Assembly: GCF_006861825.1 (NCBI RefSeq)
Contig: NZ_VDGI01000019.1
Span: forward strand, 27,893 to 91,892
DNA length: 64,000 nucleotides
Direction of reading: 5' to 3'
Origin: Psychrobacillus vulpis
GTDB taxonomy: Bacteria; Bacillota; Bacilli; Bacillales_A; Planococcaceae
Within the stretch, counting starts at the first letter, position 1; each line of letters opens with the position of its first letter. Both the position numbers and the translations under genes were made by a program. Of this stretch, positions 54,296 to 62,208 are shown piece after piece. Under the pieces are notes generated by a model. The model made no database searches and was not told the origin of the DNA. It saw only the letters and a list, made by a program, of their open reading frames with translations.

Positions 54296-54465
54296 TATTT
54301 CGATGAAAAGTTTGTTTAAGAACATTTTCGGATTGCTCTAGACTGGAAGACTACTGTACCATTACCTAGATTTCAAAATGCATGGGACACGACTACGTCA
54401 CCATCCCAAGCATTTCGGTAATAGTATGGCCGTCATCCGTCCGTCGCCTTCCTAATAGTTGCACG
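54296..54465. repeat. Inverted-repeat structure upstream of the ATP-grasp/CotZ genes
   Basis: 54296-54385 is an imperfect inverted copy of 56420-56505 (shared phrases TTTCGATGAAAA, TTTTCGGATT, CCATTACC). Within the region CCATTACC...AATGC...GGGA pairs with TCCC...GCATT...GGTAAT, a long interrupted hairpin (54359-54428). Its right arm CGGTAATAGTATGGCCGTC and following CCGTCGCC resembles, in the opposite orientation, the leader at 35428-35465, and, in the same orientation, 35512-35545. Confidence 0.65.
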
Positions 54466-54574
54466 TATTTTTTTCGCACGATTATTTCTATCATATAGGC
54501 AATAATAATGGGTAGACCGGTCTTTTCCCCATACATTATAGAGATTTATGTAGGGATGAATAGGTGGATAAATA

Positions 54575-55798
54575 ATGAAAACAATTGTTTTTATAGGATG
54601 TTACAAGTTTGGGACAAGTAAAGAGGCCCTGACAACTGCAAAAGAAATGGGATATCATGTAGTGTTATTTACAGATATTCCGAAGTACATGACAAGTAAT
54701 GTTGAATTCCCGGACGTTGATCAATTTATTTTTGTAAAAAATATGCTTGATGAACAGCAGATGTTGGACGGAATAATAAAGTTAAAGGAAAATGGAAAAC
54801 AAATTTGTGCATGTGTTAGTATGATTGACCCGTATGTTTCTTTTGCAGCTCAACTCTGCAAGCATTTAGAGCTTGCAGAAATCTCCGTAGACTCACTACG
54901 TATAATGGAGAACAAAATAAAAGTAAGAGAAAAACTTAACAATCTTCCAATGACCCCTTATTACTCCATATTTCATCCAAGTGATTCTTACAAAGAGTTG
55001 GAAGAGGAGTTTCAATCCCTTTTTCCCATCATTATTAAACCCCCTATTTCAAACGGTTCAAAGGACGTTTTGTTTGTTGAAACGACAAAGAAGCTTGCAA
55101 ATGCATTAAATTTTGTACAAAAAAATCATCCAGATAGTCAATTGCTAATAGAAGAATTTTTAAGAGGACAACAGTATCTCATTGAAACTTTAGTGTACAA
55201 CAATGAAATAAGATATTTAGGTGTAGTGGAGCAGGAAGTTATATACAACGGACGGTTTGTCGTTAATGGTTATAAGTTTCCCGCAATTTTAGGACAGAAA
55301 GAAAGCGATAGCCTCTATTCGACTATCGTAAATATAGTCGAAACACTTGGCCTTTCGAATGGCTCATGTCATTTTGAGATGAAGCTTGTTCAAGGAGAAT
55401 GGAAACTAATTGAAATCAATCCGAGAATGTCAGGTGGAGTAATGAATAGGATTATAGAAGAAGGTACTGGAATTAATCTCATAAAAGAAATTTTGAAATT
55501 GTATTTAAGAGAAGAGCCTGCTTTCGTAGAAACAAAAAAACAACATGTGTACGCCAAATATTTAACGGTAAGATCGAGAGGGAAGCTGCTTAAAGTCACC
55601 GGTGAAGAACTGGCTATAAAGCACAAAGGAGTTAAATATGTTCATGTTAAGGCTCTTGAAGGGAAAATCCTAACTAATCCGTATTCGATGGGTGATCGGT
55701 ATGCATGCGTTATAGCTGTCTCAGAGTCAGCCGAACAAGCAGAAGCGATTGCATTAGGAGCTTCAAGGGAAATAAAGTTTTATCTAGAACCACTTTGA
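54575..55798 (+). CDS. ATP-grasp ligase, cluster copy 1
   Basis: 407-residue ATP-grasp amide ligase. N-terminal Rossmann-like part (TIVFIGCYKFGTSKEAL), ATP-binding IIIKPPISNGSKDV near 149-162, LLIEEFLRGQQYLIETL near 187-203, and metal site IEINPRMSGGVMN near 284-296. The KPPISNGSKDV and EINPRMSGG segments are shared with the minus-strand paralogue at 59257-60477. Such enzymes join an amino acid or carboxylate to an amine through an acyl phosphate, as in dipeptide ligases. ATG at 54575 lies behind AATAGGTGG. The next gene (CotZ-like coat protein) and the nearby Mur-type ligases suggest a role in spore-surface peptide or polymer synthesis. Confidence 0.85.
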   Translation: MKTIVFIGCYKFGTSKEALTTAKEMGYHVVLFTDIPKYMTSNVEFPDVDQFIFVKNMLDEQQMLDGIIKLKENGKQICACVSMIDPYVSFAAQLCKHLELAEISVDSLRIMENKIKVREKLNNLPMTPYYSIFHPSDSYKELEEEFQSLFPIIIKPPISNGSKDVLFVETTKKLANALNFVQKNHPDSQLLIEEFLRGQQYLIETLVYNNEIRYLGVVEQEVIYNGRFVVNGYKFPAILGQKESDSLYSTIVNIVETLGLSNGSCHFEMKLVQGEWKLIEINPRMSGGVMNRIIEEGTGINLIKEILKLYLREEPAFVETKKQHVYAKYLTVRSRGKLLKVTGEELAIKHKGVKYVHVKALEGKILTNPYSMGDRYACVIAVSESAEQAEAIALGASREIKFYLEPL

Positions 55799-55897
55799 GC
55801 GTCAATTTAGGCTGTTTCTGACAAGCTTTTAACCCGTACAAACTTTTTATATCTTAATATGATATTTACAAAAGGGTAGGAGGGAGTTGAAAAAAAT

Positions 55898-56329
55898 TTG
55901 AGCAGCGAAAGAAAAAGTAGCAATTGTATATGCGATGCACTCTTTGAATTAAAGCTATTTCAGGATTTTTTAAAACATTCCCATACTAAATTTTATGGTC
56001 ATTTGCTAGCCGAAATTGTAAATACAGATACAATTCCCTTCTTCTTAATAACCAAAAAAGGAGACCCTTTAAGTTTTAACGACACAAAGGAGTGTTTTGA
56101 AACAAGCTACTTCCGAATCGAATCTGTTGATCCGGAAAAGTGCTGTACAACAATTTCATTATTGCGTCCCCTAGATATTGAAGGTCGCATTTCTAATTCT
56201 ATTTGTGATGTTGTTAGATTAGAGAAAACGTCTACTTGTAAAGAAGTCGATCTAACATGTATTTGTGCTATCCAACTTCTTGATACCGAATTGTTAAGAA
56301 GAAAAATAATAATTGAACCAAAATGGTAA
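55898..56329 (+). CDS. CotY/CotZ/ExsY-like spore coat protein
   Basis: 143-residue cysteine-rich protein of the CotZ/CotY/ExsY family, the crust and exosporium-basal proteins that self-assemble by disulfides. Cysteines lie in NCICDAL near 9-15, CFETSYF, EKCCTTISLLRPL near 86-98 and TCICAIQLLD near 124; the FFLITKKGDPL and ETSYFRIESVDPEKCC segments are typical. TTG at 55898 is the only start that fits, behind GGAGGGAG. It lies in the same orientation as the ATP-grasp gene, 100 bases downstream, with its own terminator. Its position ties the surrounding ligase genes to sporulation. Confidence 0.87.
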   Translation: MSSERKSSNCICDALFELKLFQDFLKHSHTKFYGHLLAEIVNTDTIPFFLITKKGDPLSFNDTKECFETSYFRIESVDPEKCCTTISLLRPLDIEGRISNSICDVVRLEKTSTCKEVDLTCICAIQLLDTELLRRKIIIEPKW

Positions 56330-56341
56330 AGGTTAACCTCC

Positions 56342-56376
56342 CCCTAAGATATTCTTAGGGTATTTTTTATTTTTAC
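56342..56376 (+). terminator. Terminator of the CotZ-like gene
   Basis: CCCTAAGA / TCTTAGGG arms with a 3-base loop and a long T-rich tail. Confidence 0.85.
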
Positions 56377-56419
56377 ACTGTTTTTATTAGGTGATTTATT
56401 CCATTAAAGTACTTTTTAC

Positions 56420-56505
56420 GATATCTCGGTAATGGAATAGTAGCCATCCTTGCTTAAGTAATCCGAAAACGTGCTTAAATAAACTTTTTCATCGAAATAT
56501 ACAAT
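56420..56505. repeat. Inverted partner of the repeat at 54296
   Basis: Read on the minus strand it gives TTTCGATGAAAAAGTTTATTTAAGC, split here as two phrases (TTTCGATGAAAA and GTTTATTTAAGC), then TTTTCGGATTACTT and CCATTACCGAGAT, aligning with 54296-54385. The pair brackets the ATP-grasp and CotZ-like genes. Confidence 0.65.
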
Positions 56506-56651
56506 AATAATTTTTTTCTGGATAATTCCAGTTACTCACCACATCTATTATTTTTACTAGAATTTTATAAAACTGAACGTTCGCCCTTATGCAGAATAGG
56601 AAGACTGAATTTAATAAATATATCAATGCACAGTATAAAGGAGAATATAAA

Positions 56652-58820
56652 ATGACATTAATAGGAATGTTACATCATCGTAGAGACCCCAAAACCGTCA
56701 TTAAGTCTTATGCCTATGCTGCAGTTGCCCAGGCGGAGGGGCTAAAATTTTTCTACTTTTCACCGGGAACAGTGAATTTCGTAAACCGATCCATTAGAGG
56801 CCAAGTATATGAAAATGGTAGCTGGCAAGAGAGAGTTATGCCTTTTCCAGATGTTATTTACAATGCGGGTAGTCCTGAAAAACTAGCAAAATCGAAACCA
56901 ATTATTGAAAAGTTGAAAAAGGAAATTCCGTTTACTACTAACTCGATAGGTAACAAATGGAATATAAATGAACGACTAAAGGAAGCAAAGGAATTTTCGA
57001 ATTACTTAATCCCTTCTGAAGTTGTAAAGAATGTGGAAACTTTCTTTAAATTTGTTGCATCTTTTCATAAAGTAGTTTTTAAGCCCATAGATGGAAGAAA
57101 GGGGAAAGGTATTTACTTCATTTCTAGTGTGAAAAATGGGTATGAAGTTAGGAAGGATTCCAACAATGAATTCTATTCTAAACAACAGCTAATAGAGTTT
57201 TTGGAAGAGAAGCTTTCAACCGGAACTTTTATTATTCAACCATATATTCAATCTGTCACAAAATCTGGGCATGTATATGATTTTAGGCTTCATGTCCAAA
57301 AAAACGGGGAAGGTAAGTGGGTAATTACAACGATTTTTCCGCGGATTGCTCCTAAGGGATCCATCATACCAAATATTAATAATGGCGGCTACACGAACTA
57401 CTTAGATCCATTTTTACAGCAGGAGTTTAAAAAAGAAGCGTTTAATATTAAACGTATGTTGGAGCATTTTTCTTTGTCCTTAGCTAATCACTTAGATAAT
57501 ATCCAAATGGTAAAATACGGAGAAGTTATTGACGAAATCGGAATTGACATTGGGTTAGATGAGCACCTGAAAATTTGGATATATGAAGTTAACTGGCGCC
57601 CAGGATGTCCACCTGCATTTTACCTAGAATTAGACGTAGTAATTCATACTATCCAATATGCAAAATTTATAGCAGAAAACCAAGCTAAAATCAAAAGAGA
57701 AATAGGCACATTAAAGAGGAAAAATATTGAGAAAAAAGGAAAAATACCAATAATTGCAATAACAGGGAGTGCTGGTAAAACAACATCAAAGGCTTTTCTT
57801 GCATCAATTTTATCAAAAAAGTGGAATGTATTTGAGTCAAAAGATTATTGGAATACGACAGAACATACGAAAAAACATGCAGACGAGATTAATGACACTC
57901 ATGAAGCGGTTGTACTAGAGTATGGGATGGCCTATCCAGGTGTCATTAAAGAACATTGTAGCATCATTCAGCCTACACTTAGTATTGTAACGAACATAGG
58001 ACTCGCGCATGTTGGAAACTTTGACAGTGATATTAAAGGAGTTGCACATGCCAAATCAGAACTAATCCATGGTATGGATCAGGAAGGTGTTCTCGTATTA
58101 AACAAGGATGATGAAAACTCTAAGTATTTGGAGACGGAACAATTCAAAGGAAAAATAATGACAGTTGGTATAAAATCTTCAGCTAATTATAGGGCATATG
58201 ACGTTAAGTATAAAGAGAATGGTATGAGCTTCAAGATGAAGCTACAACGACAAGAAATTGAGTTGTTTATACCTATTTTAGGGGAGCATCATGTTTATAA
58301 TGCGTTAAATGCAATTGCTATTGCTGATTACTTAGGCTTTACACCAATGGAAATAAAGGCCGGACTTATTTTTAAAAAGCCACCAAGAAGATTAACTATT
58401 TACAACTGTCGAGACAATATTACCGTAATTGATGATACTGTTCATTCGCATCCTCAAGGAGTGCGTGCAGCACTTGATGTTCTATCTAATATAGGAAAAC
58501 ATCGAACAATAGCTATTATTGGACAGATGAGAGAGTTGGGAAATTTAAGGGAGGAAGAATACCGTAAAGTTGGAGAGTATGTTCATGAAAAAAATATTGA
58601 TATTTTAATCACCTACGGATTTCGGACAGAAGAAATTGGTGCTCAAGCAAAAGTAAAAGGATTTCCTCCTAAAAATATTTATCATTTTATCCAAAAAGAA
58701 GAATTACATGAATTATTGGATAAGATTGTGAAGAAAAACGATACAATTTTAGTCAAAGGAGCAAGTAAAACCAATATGTTTGATACGGTTAAGTATTTAG
58801 ATGATACATTTAAAGAATAA
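56652..58820 (+). CDS. YheC/YheD-type ATP-grasp fused to MurF-like ligase
   Basis: 722-residue two-enzyme fusion. Residues 1-345 are a YheC/YheD-like ATP-grasp (IGMLHHRRDPKTV start, VVFKPIDGRKGKGIYFI near 138, FRLHVQKNGEGKW near 216, the late EVNWRPGCPP near 315). Residues 360-722 form a Mur ligase: P-loop TGSAGKTT near 370, carbamylated-lysine motif AHAKSELI near 470, HHVYNALNAI near 545, and DDTVHSHPQG near 597 in place of the MurF DDxYNANP. An ATP-grasp followed by a Mur-type ligase is the order in cyanophycin synthetase, but its N-terminal domain is absent. ATG at 56652 is nine bases after AAAGGAG; the frame opens earlier at 56589 without one. Likely builds a branched or repeating amide product. 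Confidence 0.85.
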   Translation: MTLIGMLHHRRDPKTVIKSYAYAAVAQAEGLKFFYFSPGTVNFVNRSIRGQVYENGSWQERVMPFPDVIYNAGSPEKLAKSKPIIEKLKKEIPFTTNSIGNKWNINERLKEAKEFSNYLIPSEVVKNVETFFKFVASFHKVVFKPIDGRKGKGIYFISSVKNGYEVRKDSNNEFYSKQQLIEFLEEKLSTGTFIIQPYIQSVTKSGHVYDFRLHVQKNGEGKWVITTIFPRIAPKGSIIPNINNGGYTNYLDPFLQQEFKKEAFNIKRMLEHFSLSLANHLDNIQMVKYGEVIDEIGIDIGLDEHLKIWIYEVNWRPGCPPAFYLELDVVIHTIQYAKFIAENQAKIKREIGTLKRKNIEKKGKIPIIAITGSAGKTTSKAFLASILSKKWNVFESKDYWNTTEHTKKHADEINDTHEAVVLEYGMAYPGVIKEHCSIIQPTLSIVTNIGLAHVGNFDSDIKGVAHAKSELIHGMDQEGVLVLNKDDENSKYLETEQFKGKIMTVGIKSSANYRAYDVKYKENGMSFKMKLQRQEIELFIPILGEHHVYNALNAIAIADYLGFTPMEIKAGLIFKKPPRRLTIYNCRDNITVIDDTVHSHPQGVRAALDVLSNIGKHRTIAIIGQMRELGNLREEEYRKVGEYVHEKNIDILITYGFRTEEIGAQAKVKGFPPKNIYHFIQKEELHELLDKIVKKNDTILVKGASKTNMFDTVKYLDDTFKE

Positions 58821-58829
58821 TTCAACAAA

Positions 58830-58876
58830 GACCTGAATAACAGATCGTAACTAGATCTATTATTCAGGTTTTATTT
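58830..58876 (+). terminator. Terminator of the fusion gene
   Basis: ACCTGAATAA...AGATC / GATCT...TTATTCAGGT hairpin with TTTTATTT. Confidence 0.85.
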
Positions 58877-58877
58877 A

Positions 58878-59215
58878 TAAATAAGAAAGTATAAAAACTT
58901 GGTATGTAATGAACACAGGAATCATGGCCTTTTTCAAAGGATTCCGTTACAAGCGGACGCTTTCCGCTGGCGTTGTCTCAGTCTCACCGCTATGAGGCCG
59001 CTGAAAAAGTGTTATTCTAATAAATTTTCTATCAAATAGTTGTTAAGAGAATTTATCGCTTTGGCATTCGCTTTCAGCGGGCGAGCGACGAGCCTCCTCC
59101 TTCGTGCGGGGTCTCGTCTGTCTCGCTTTACCGCAGGAGTCTCATGCGTCGCGCTAAATTATCTAAAATAAATACAGCAAATAGTTCCTACAAAAATACT
59201 AAATTTTTCGGAAAA
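58878..59215. repeat. GC-rich repeat: remnant plus reverse cassette B
   Basis: Starts with ATAAGAAAGTATAAAAA (as after the terminators at 20418 and 34892), then a remnant CGGACGCTTTCCGCTGGCGTTG, then cassette B with flanks GGCCGCTGAAAAAGTG, CTATCAAATAG and AATAGTTCCTAC; core 59050-59160 with AGAATTTATCGC / GCGCTAAATTAT ends. The insert lacks a following CGGAAAGG but ends TTTTTCGGAAAAGGG, a decayed version. Confidence 0.75.
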
Positions 59216-59221
59216 GGGATA

Positions 59222-59250
59222 AAAAAAGAGCACCTACAAAGTAAGGTGTC
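59222..59250 (-). terminator. Terminator of the minus-strand ATP-grasp gene
   Basis: On the minus strand GAGACACCT / AGGTGCTC arms followed by T7. Confidence 0.8.
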
Positions 59251-59256
59251 TCCAGT

Positions 59257-60477
59257 TTATTCCTCTTTTAAATGAAATATAATTTCTTTTGCAGCAGCAT
59301 TTGCACGTTGTTTAGCTTCTTCTAGAGTACTTCCCTCAGCAATTACATAAGCGTATCTATGCCCCATTGATAATGGGGGGGTTAGTAGAGTTCCTTTTTT
59401 AGGCTTCACGTATACATCAATAACGCCAGGTAATTTTTTTGCCCTGGCTTTTCCGGTCACTTTTTCTAAAATTCCCTTCTTAGTAGCTATAACGTATTTC
59501 GTAAAAACATACTTTTTATGTTTAGGTGTAATGGAAGGACTCTTCCCTAAAAATAACTTAAGTGTTTCTTCCACTAAACTAAATCCAAAAGCAGCTTGTA
59601 TCATTTTATTCATAGCACCTCCAGAAATTCTAGGGTTAATCTCGATAAGCTTCCAACCATTTTTAGATAAACGAATCTCAAGGTGTAGTGCTCCAGTTTC
59701 AATTCCAAACTCTTGGATGATTGAATTTAGTACTTCTTCAATTCCTTTTCTAATTCTTTCCGGAACTTTTGCGAGTACTCCATATCCAGTAATGATAAAT
59801 CTCCTGCCCCTTGTTATTTCTTGTTCCATAATTCCTGCAATACTGGCTTTATGATTAATAACAAGTGCCTCTACTAAATATTGTTTTCCTACTATATATT
59901 CTTCTATCATAATCGATTCATCTGGATTTTTTTTACGTAAATTTTCAAATTGTTTTATTAGTTGCTCTTTTCCCCTTGCCAAAAATACGTCTTTAGAGCC
60001 CGTTGATATTGGCGATTTTACAATAATCGGAAAATCCAACTGTTCATATATTGTTTTAGTAGGAATCGATTCATTTGGTTTAATCGAGAAAAATTTAGGC
60101 GTATAAGGTTTATCTTTTAGTGATAATCGAGTTTCTTCTTTGTTTTCCATTATTTCAATGGCTTTTGACAAAGTATAATTATGACAGAATTCATCACAAA
60201 GAATGGATGCAAGATGAACATACGGATCAGTAAAACTAATAATATTTTTTATTTCCATTCCTTTGGATTGTAACTTTGCAACTTCCTCTCTCATTTTTTC
60301 CAGATTATGTGTATTCACAAAAATCATTTTATGAACATCTTTGTACTCTTCCCTTTGTTGTATTTGCTTTTCATTATTAGTGAAAAGAATAGTGAAGTAC
60401 CCCAACTCCTCAGCTGCTTTAATAGCTTCTCTGCTGGATCCGGATTTATTTGTACTAATGAAAATAATTGCTTTCAA
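59257..60477 (-). CDS. ATP-grasp ligase, cluster copy 2
   Basis: 406-residue paralogue of the ATP-grasp protein at 54575, the only minus-strand member of the cluster. It shares IIFISTNKSGSSREAI, IVKSPISTGSKDVF near 148-161, EEYIVGKQYLVEAL and the metal site IEINPRISGGAMNKMI near 284-299. The TTG at 60477 lies seven bases after AGGGAG and places the N-terminus exactly as in the paralogue; the GTG at 60486 abuts the ribosome site. Divergent from the MurF-like gene that begins at 60640, with about 160 bases for both promoters. Substrates unknown; the two copies probably use different amino acids. Confidence 0.86.
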   Translation of the reverse strand: MKAIIFISTNKSGSSREAIKAAEELGYFTILFTNNEKQIQQREEYKDVHKMIFVNTHNLEKMREEVAKLQSKGMEIKNIISFTDPYVHLASILCDEFCHNYTLSKAIEIMENKEETRLSLKDKPYTPKFFSIKPNESIPTKTIYEQLDFPIIVKSPISTGSKDVFLARGKEQLIKQFENLRKKNPDESIMIEEYIVGKQYLVEALVINHKASIAGIMEQEITRGRRFIITGYGVLAKVPERIRKGIEEVLNSIIQEFGIETGALHLEIRLSKNGWKLIEINPRISGGAMNKMIQAAFGFSLVEETLKLFLGKSPSITPKHKKYVFTKYVIATKKGILEKVTGKARAKKLPGVIDVYVKPKKGTLLTPPLSMGHRYAYVIAEGSTLEEAKQRANAAAKEIIFHLKEE

Positions 60478-60639
60478 ACGTTTCACTCCCTACAGTAAGC
60501 TCCTATTTACGACTCTTTCTATATGTATGACGGGCACTTACTTTGACCTAGTTATGTATCACGCAATTAAAGGCAGTTTATACAATCAACTTTACTAAAA
60601 TCACATATTATAGAAAGAGAGAGGAGTGTGAAAAAAACT

Positions 60640-62019
60640 ATGAAACCCCATACGGTCGGCGATATAAGAACGATCATATCTGGTGAGTTGATGCAAGGTT
60701 CAGATGAAGTGGAAGTCCACTATGGTGCATACCGTCTAAAACAAATTAAGAATCAAAATACAATTCTTTTTACAGATAAGCGAATTGTAAATTGGAAAAG
60801 CTTAATGAAATATTTTCCTTTAGTGCTTGCAACTGATTGGAAGTATAGTAAGTCAGAAATACCAGAGAATCTGACGATTATACATGTACCAAATTTAGAA
60901 GAAGCCTATTGGAAATTTGTGCACTACTACCGAAGTCAATTTAATCTACCAGTTGTTGCTATCACAGGGACTGCTGGAAAAACAACAACAAAAGAAATGA
61001 TCAAGCATATTCTTTCGACAGATAAAAAAGTAACTTCAACCATTCTTACAAGTAATTCTAGGACAGCCTCACTGCAATATCTTTTGAGTATAGAGGAGGA
61101 TACCGAAGCGGCGATTTTCGAAACAGCTGTTGGTTCGCCCGGAGATGTATTAAAAGCAGGAGAATATTTTAAACCTACCATCGGAATTATTACGAATATT
61201 GGAGCGCATCACCTTAATTATTGCAATACGTTAGAGGGCTATATTCAGGCAAAAGGAGAAATGGTTAAAATCATTGACCCGAAAGGTGTACTAATTATTA
61301 ATGCAGAGGATATTAATACAAGTAAGATTGATGTTAAAAGTTTTGCAGGTAGGGTCATAAAGGTTGGAACTCATTGGTCTTGCCATTTCAGAGCTTGTAA
61401 TATTAAATACCATCAAGATGGTATGCAGTTTAGTGTCAAGCATAAGAGGCGGAATTATCAAATGTTTGTACCAGGATTTGGAGAGCATCAAGTCTATAAC
61501 GCACTTGCTGCAATAGCGGCTGTTTACGAAATGGGGGTAACTATTCCAGAAGCTGCAGTTCAGTTAAAAACATTTCGAAAATATAATAAGCAACTTCAAG
61601 TAGTAGATGGCATAAATGACTCTGTGATTATCGATGATACATGGAGTATTACAACGACTTCATTGGAAGCTGCTTTAAAAGTATTAAATGAAATTGGTAA
61701 AGAGAAAAAGAAGGTTGCAATTTTAGGGACAATTACGGATTTGGGATCTTGGGGATACACTATTCATGAACAAGCAGGTGAGTTAATTTATCGGATAGGA
61801 GTGGATGTACTCATTACCGTAGGTGAACATGCAAGTATAATGGCTGATCACGCGGTGAAGCTCGGTTTTAGCTCCCCAGTTTATAAATTCAGGAATGAAG
61901 TCCTCGTTTTAAATCTACTAAGTAAAATATTAGACTCCAATACCATTGTCCTCATTAAAGGAGATATGTATAGTCAACCCATAATTGAATTAGCTTCAAA
62001 ATTGCGGAAGAAGAAATAG
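60640..62019 (+). CDS. MurF-like Mur ligase, cluster copy 1
   Basis: 459-residue Mur-type ligase. A MurF-like N-terminal domain (about 1-95) is followed by the P-loop TGTAGKTT near 110-117, AKGEMVKII near 208, HQVYNALAAI near 285, and DDTWSITTTSLEAALKVL near 334 in place of MurF's DDxYNANP. Clearly not the cell-wall MurF because that histidine-asparagine motif is changed. ATG at 60640 aligns with the start of the neighbouring paralogue; the in-frame GTG at 60628 abuts GAGGAG. Probably ligates an amino acid or dipeptide to a carrier or growing chain with ATP. Followed by a small membrane protein frame and the second copy. Confidence 0.84.
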   Translation: MKPHTVGDIRTIISGELMQGSDEVEVHYGAYRLKQIKNQNTILFTDKRIVNWKSLMKYFPLVLATDWKYSKSEIPENLTIIHVPNLEEAYWKFVHYYRSQFNLPVVAITGTAGKTTTKEMIKHILSTDKKVTSTILTSNSRTASLQYLLSIEEDTEAAIFETAVGSPGDVLKAGEYFKPTIGIITNIGAHHLNYCNTLEGYIQAKGEMVKIIDPKGVLIINAEDINTSKIDVKSFAGRVIKVGTHWSCHFRACNIKYHQDGMQFSVKHKRRNYQMFVPGFGEHQVYNALAAIAAVYEMGVTIPEAAVQLKTFRKYNKQLQVVDGINDSVIIDDTWSITTTSLEAALKVLNEIGKEKKKVAILGTITDLGSWGYTIHEQAGELIYRIGVDVLITVGEHASIMADHAVKLGFSSPVYKFRNEVLVLNLLSKILDSNTIVLIKGDMYSQPIIELASKLRKKK

Positions 62020-62061
62020 TCCCCGATGAACAAGATTATAAGGTTAAATTGGGAAGTTGAG

Positions 62062-62208
62062 ATGGACAAACACTGTGCCCCTTTAATATTTCCCAAAAAA
62101 AAAATACAGTTTCTTACTATTTTAATAATGATTTTGATGTATGTTCACATCATAAACCCAATCATCAAGAAATTGCTTTTCATACTATACAAGGGGAAGG
62201 AGGGGTAA
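62062..62208 (+). CDS. Possible small membrane protein between two Mur ligases
   Basis: A 48-codon frame (ATG at 62062 behind GGGAAG; in-frame ATG also at 62026) encodes a single hydrophobic helix (IQFLTILIMILMYVHIINPII) with basic flanks. Its TAA overlaps the ATG of the next gene (TAATG), a sign of translational coupling. Not recognised as a family. It may anchor or accompany the ligases at a membrane. Confidence 0.4.
   Translation: MDKHCAPLIFPKKKIQFLTILIMILMYVHIINPIIKKLLFILYKGKEG

Noticed and set aside
54530..54575. Sigma-K promoter (CATACATTA) before the ATP-grasp gene
   Set aside because: The -10-like sequence fits CATANNNTA, but no AC-containing -35 lies at the 16-17 base spacing, so it is not annotated.
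56652..58820. True cyanophycin synthetase
   Set aside because: The N-terminal CphA domain is missing and the ATP-grasp is of the YheC/YheD type; only the domain order is shared.
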